In this document: in pieces, positions 49,315-49,553 of the stretch | Layout of the letters: each line of letters opens with the position of its first letter | How positions within the stretch are numbered: the stretch's first letter is position 1 | Source: Treponema sp. | Lineage (GTDB): Bacteria > Spirochaetota > Spirochaetia > Treponematales > Breznakiellaceae | DNA length: 49,553 bases | Assembly: GCA_031286205.1 (NCBI GenBank) | Contig: JAITUR010000025.1 | Coordinates: 1 to 49,553, forward strand | Reading direction: 5' to 3' | The notes under the pieces: generated by a model | The model's database searches: none | What the model was told of the DNA's origin: nothing | What the model saw: the letters and a program-made list of their open reading frames with translations, nothing else | Program-made: the position numbers and the translations under genes

Positions 49315-49553
49315 ATGAAAACTATTTTGGTTGTTGATGATAGCATAGTTATGAGGAATATTGTCAAAAATACCTTCTCTATGCTAAAAATTCCAAGTCA
49401 ATATCTGGAAGCCGAAGATGGGATTAAAGCCCTTCAATTACTGGAAAGAAACAAGGTAGACCTTGTTTTATTGGACTGGAATATGCCTAATATGGACGGT
49501 ATGGAGTTTTTAAAAAGAATAAGAGCCAACCCAGAGTACGAGAATCTTCCGGT
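49315..49553 (+). CDS. CheY-like single-domain response regulator (3' end outside window)
   Basis: 79 codons seen. MKTILVVDDSIVMRNIVKNT carries the acidic pair DD at residues 8-9; phospho-acceptor Asp54 is in LVLLDWNMPNMDGMEFLKRIR. The spacing is that of CheY proteins that switch the flagellar motor, but the Thr and Lys positions lie beyond the edge, so an output domain cannot be excluded. Its own consensus promoter. Confidence 0.9.
   Translation, partial: MKTILVVDDSIVMRNIVKNTFSMLKIPSQYLEAEDGIKALQLLERNKVDLVLLDWNMPNMDGMEFLKRIRANPEYENLP

Overview
The window reads as a chromosome segment of a spirochaete, most likely a Treponema-type gut symbiont (termite hindgut or rumen style). This rests on protein resemblance, not a search. 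Pointers are many lipoproteins with relaxed lipoboxes, a PD-(D/E)XK transposase fragment of the kind common in treponemes, a lipoprotein GH10 xylanase, a GH1 beta-glucosidase beside an LplB/YtcP-type sugar importer, and an HtpG and FtsK of ordinary bacterial type. No rRNA, tRNA or CRISPR array was seen.

Layout. Bases 1-20990 are mostly housekeeping: tyrS, an acyl-CoA ligase, a ClpP-like protease, alanine racemase, an operon of two lipoproteins with mnmE-mnmG, pth-mazG-pfk, the GH10 xylanase, ftsK and a large HExxH/beta-propeller envelope protein. Bases 21043-26884 form a tightly coupled MoxR / DUF58 / transglutaminase / beta-propeller lipoprotein operon. Bases 26928-29957 hold four tandem paralogues of a secreted family I cannot name (two with signal peptidase I signals, two lipoproteins), each set off by strong promoters and terminators. 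Bases 30033-35240 are an oligosaccharide importer (solute-binding lipoprotein and two permeases, one with a large periplasmic insertion) divergent from the beta-glucosidase. Bases 35266-36217 are a DUF3990/DUF3791-type cassette (toxin-like), followed by htpG.

Bases 38302-44830 are accessory in character: a bacteriohemerythrin and an orphan LuxR-type response regulator, an InlB-repeat lipoprotein, a chimeric small protein, a small lipoprotein, two VapBC modules (one toxin gene frameshifted), an ATPase remnant and many inverted repeats. Three promoters here carry the same module of three 21-bp phased repeats. Two of them also share a structured 5' leader whose second stem covaries. I read this as a small regulon, possibly run by the response regulator encoded inside it. 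Bases 44884-49553 hold a membrane protein divergent from a lipoprotein-anchored histidine kinase, a Na/phosphate symporter with a PhoU-like tail, and the start of a CheY.

A second window-wide pattern is leaderless transcription. At least five genes (63-aa Cys protein, lplB-like, htpG, a vapB, Na/Pi symporter) have a sigma70-type promoter with 17-bp spacing whose -10 box ends 6-7 nt before the ATG, leaving no room for a Shine-Dalgarno site. Other genes have clear GGAGG sites, so both initiation modes appear to coexist. All functional calls come from reading motifs by eye; no database search was possible.
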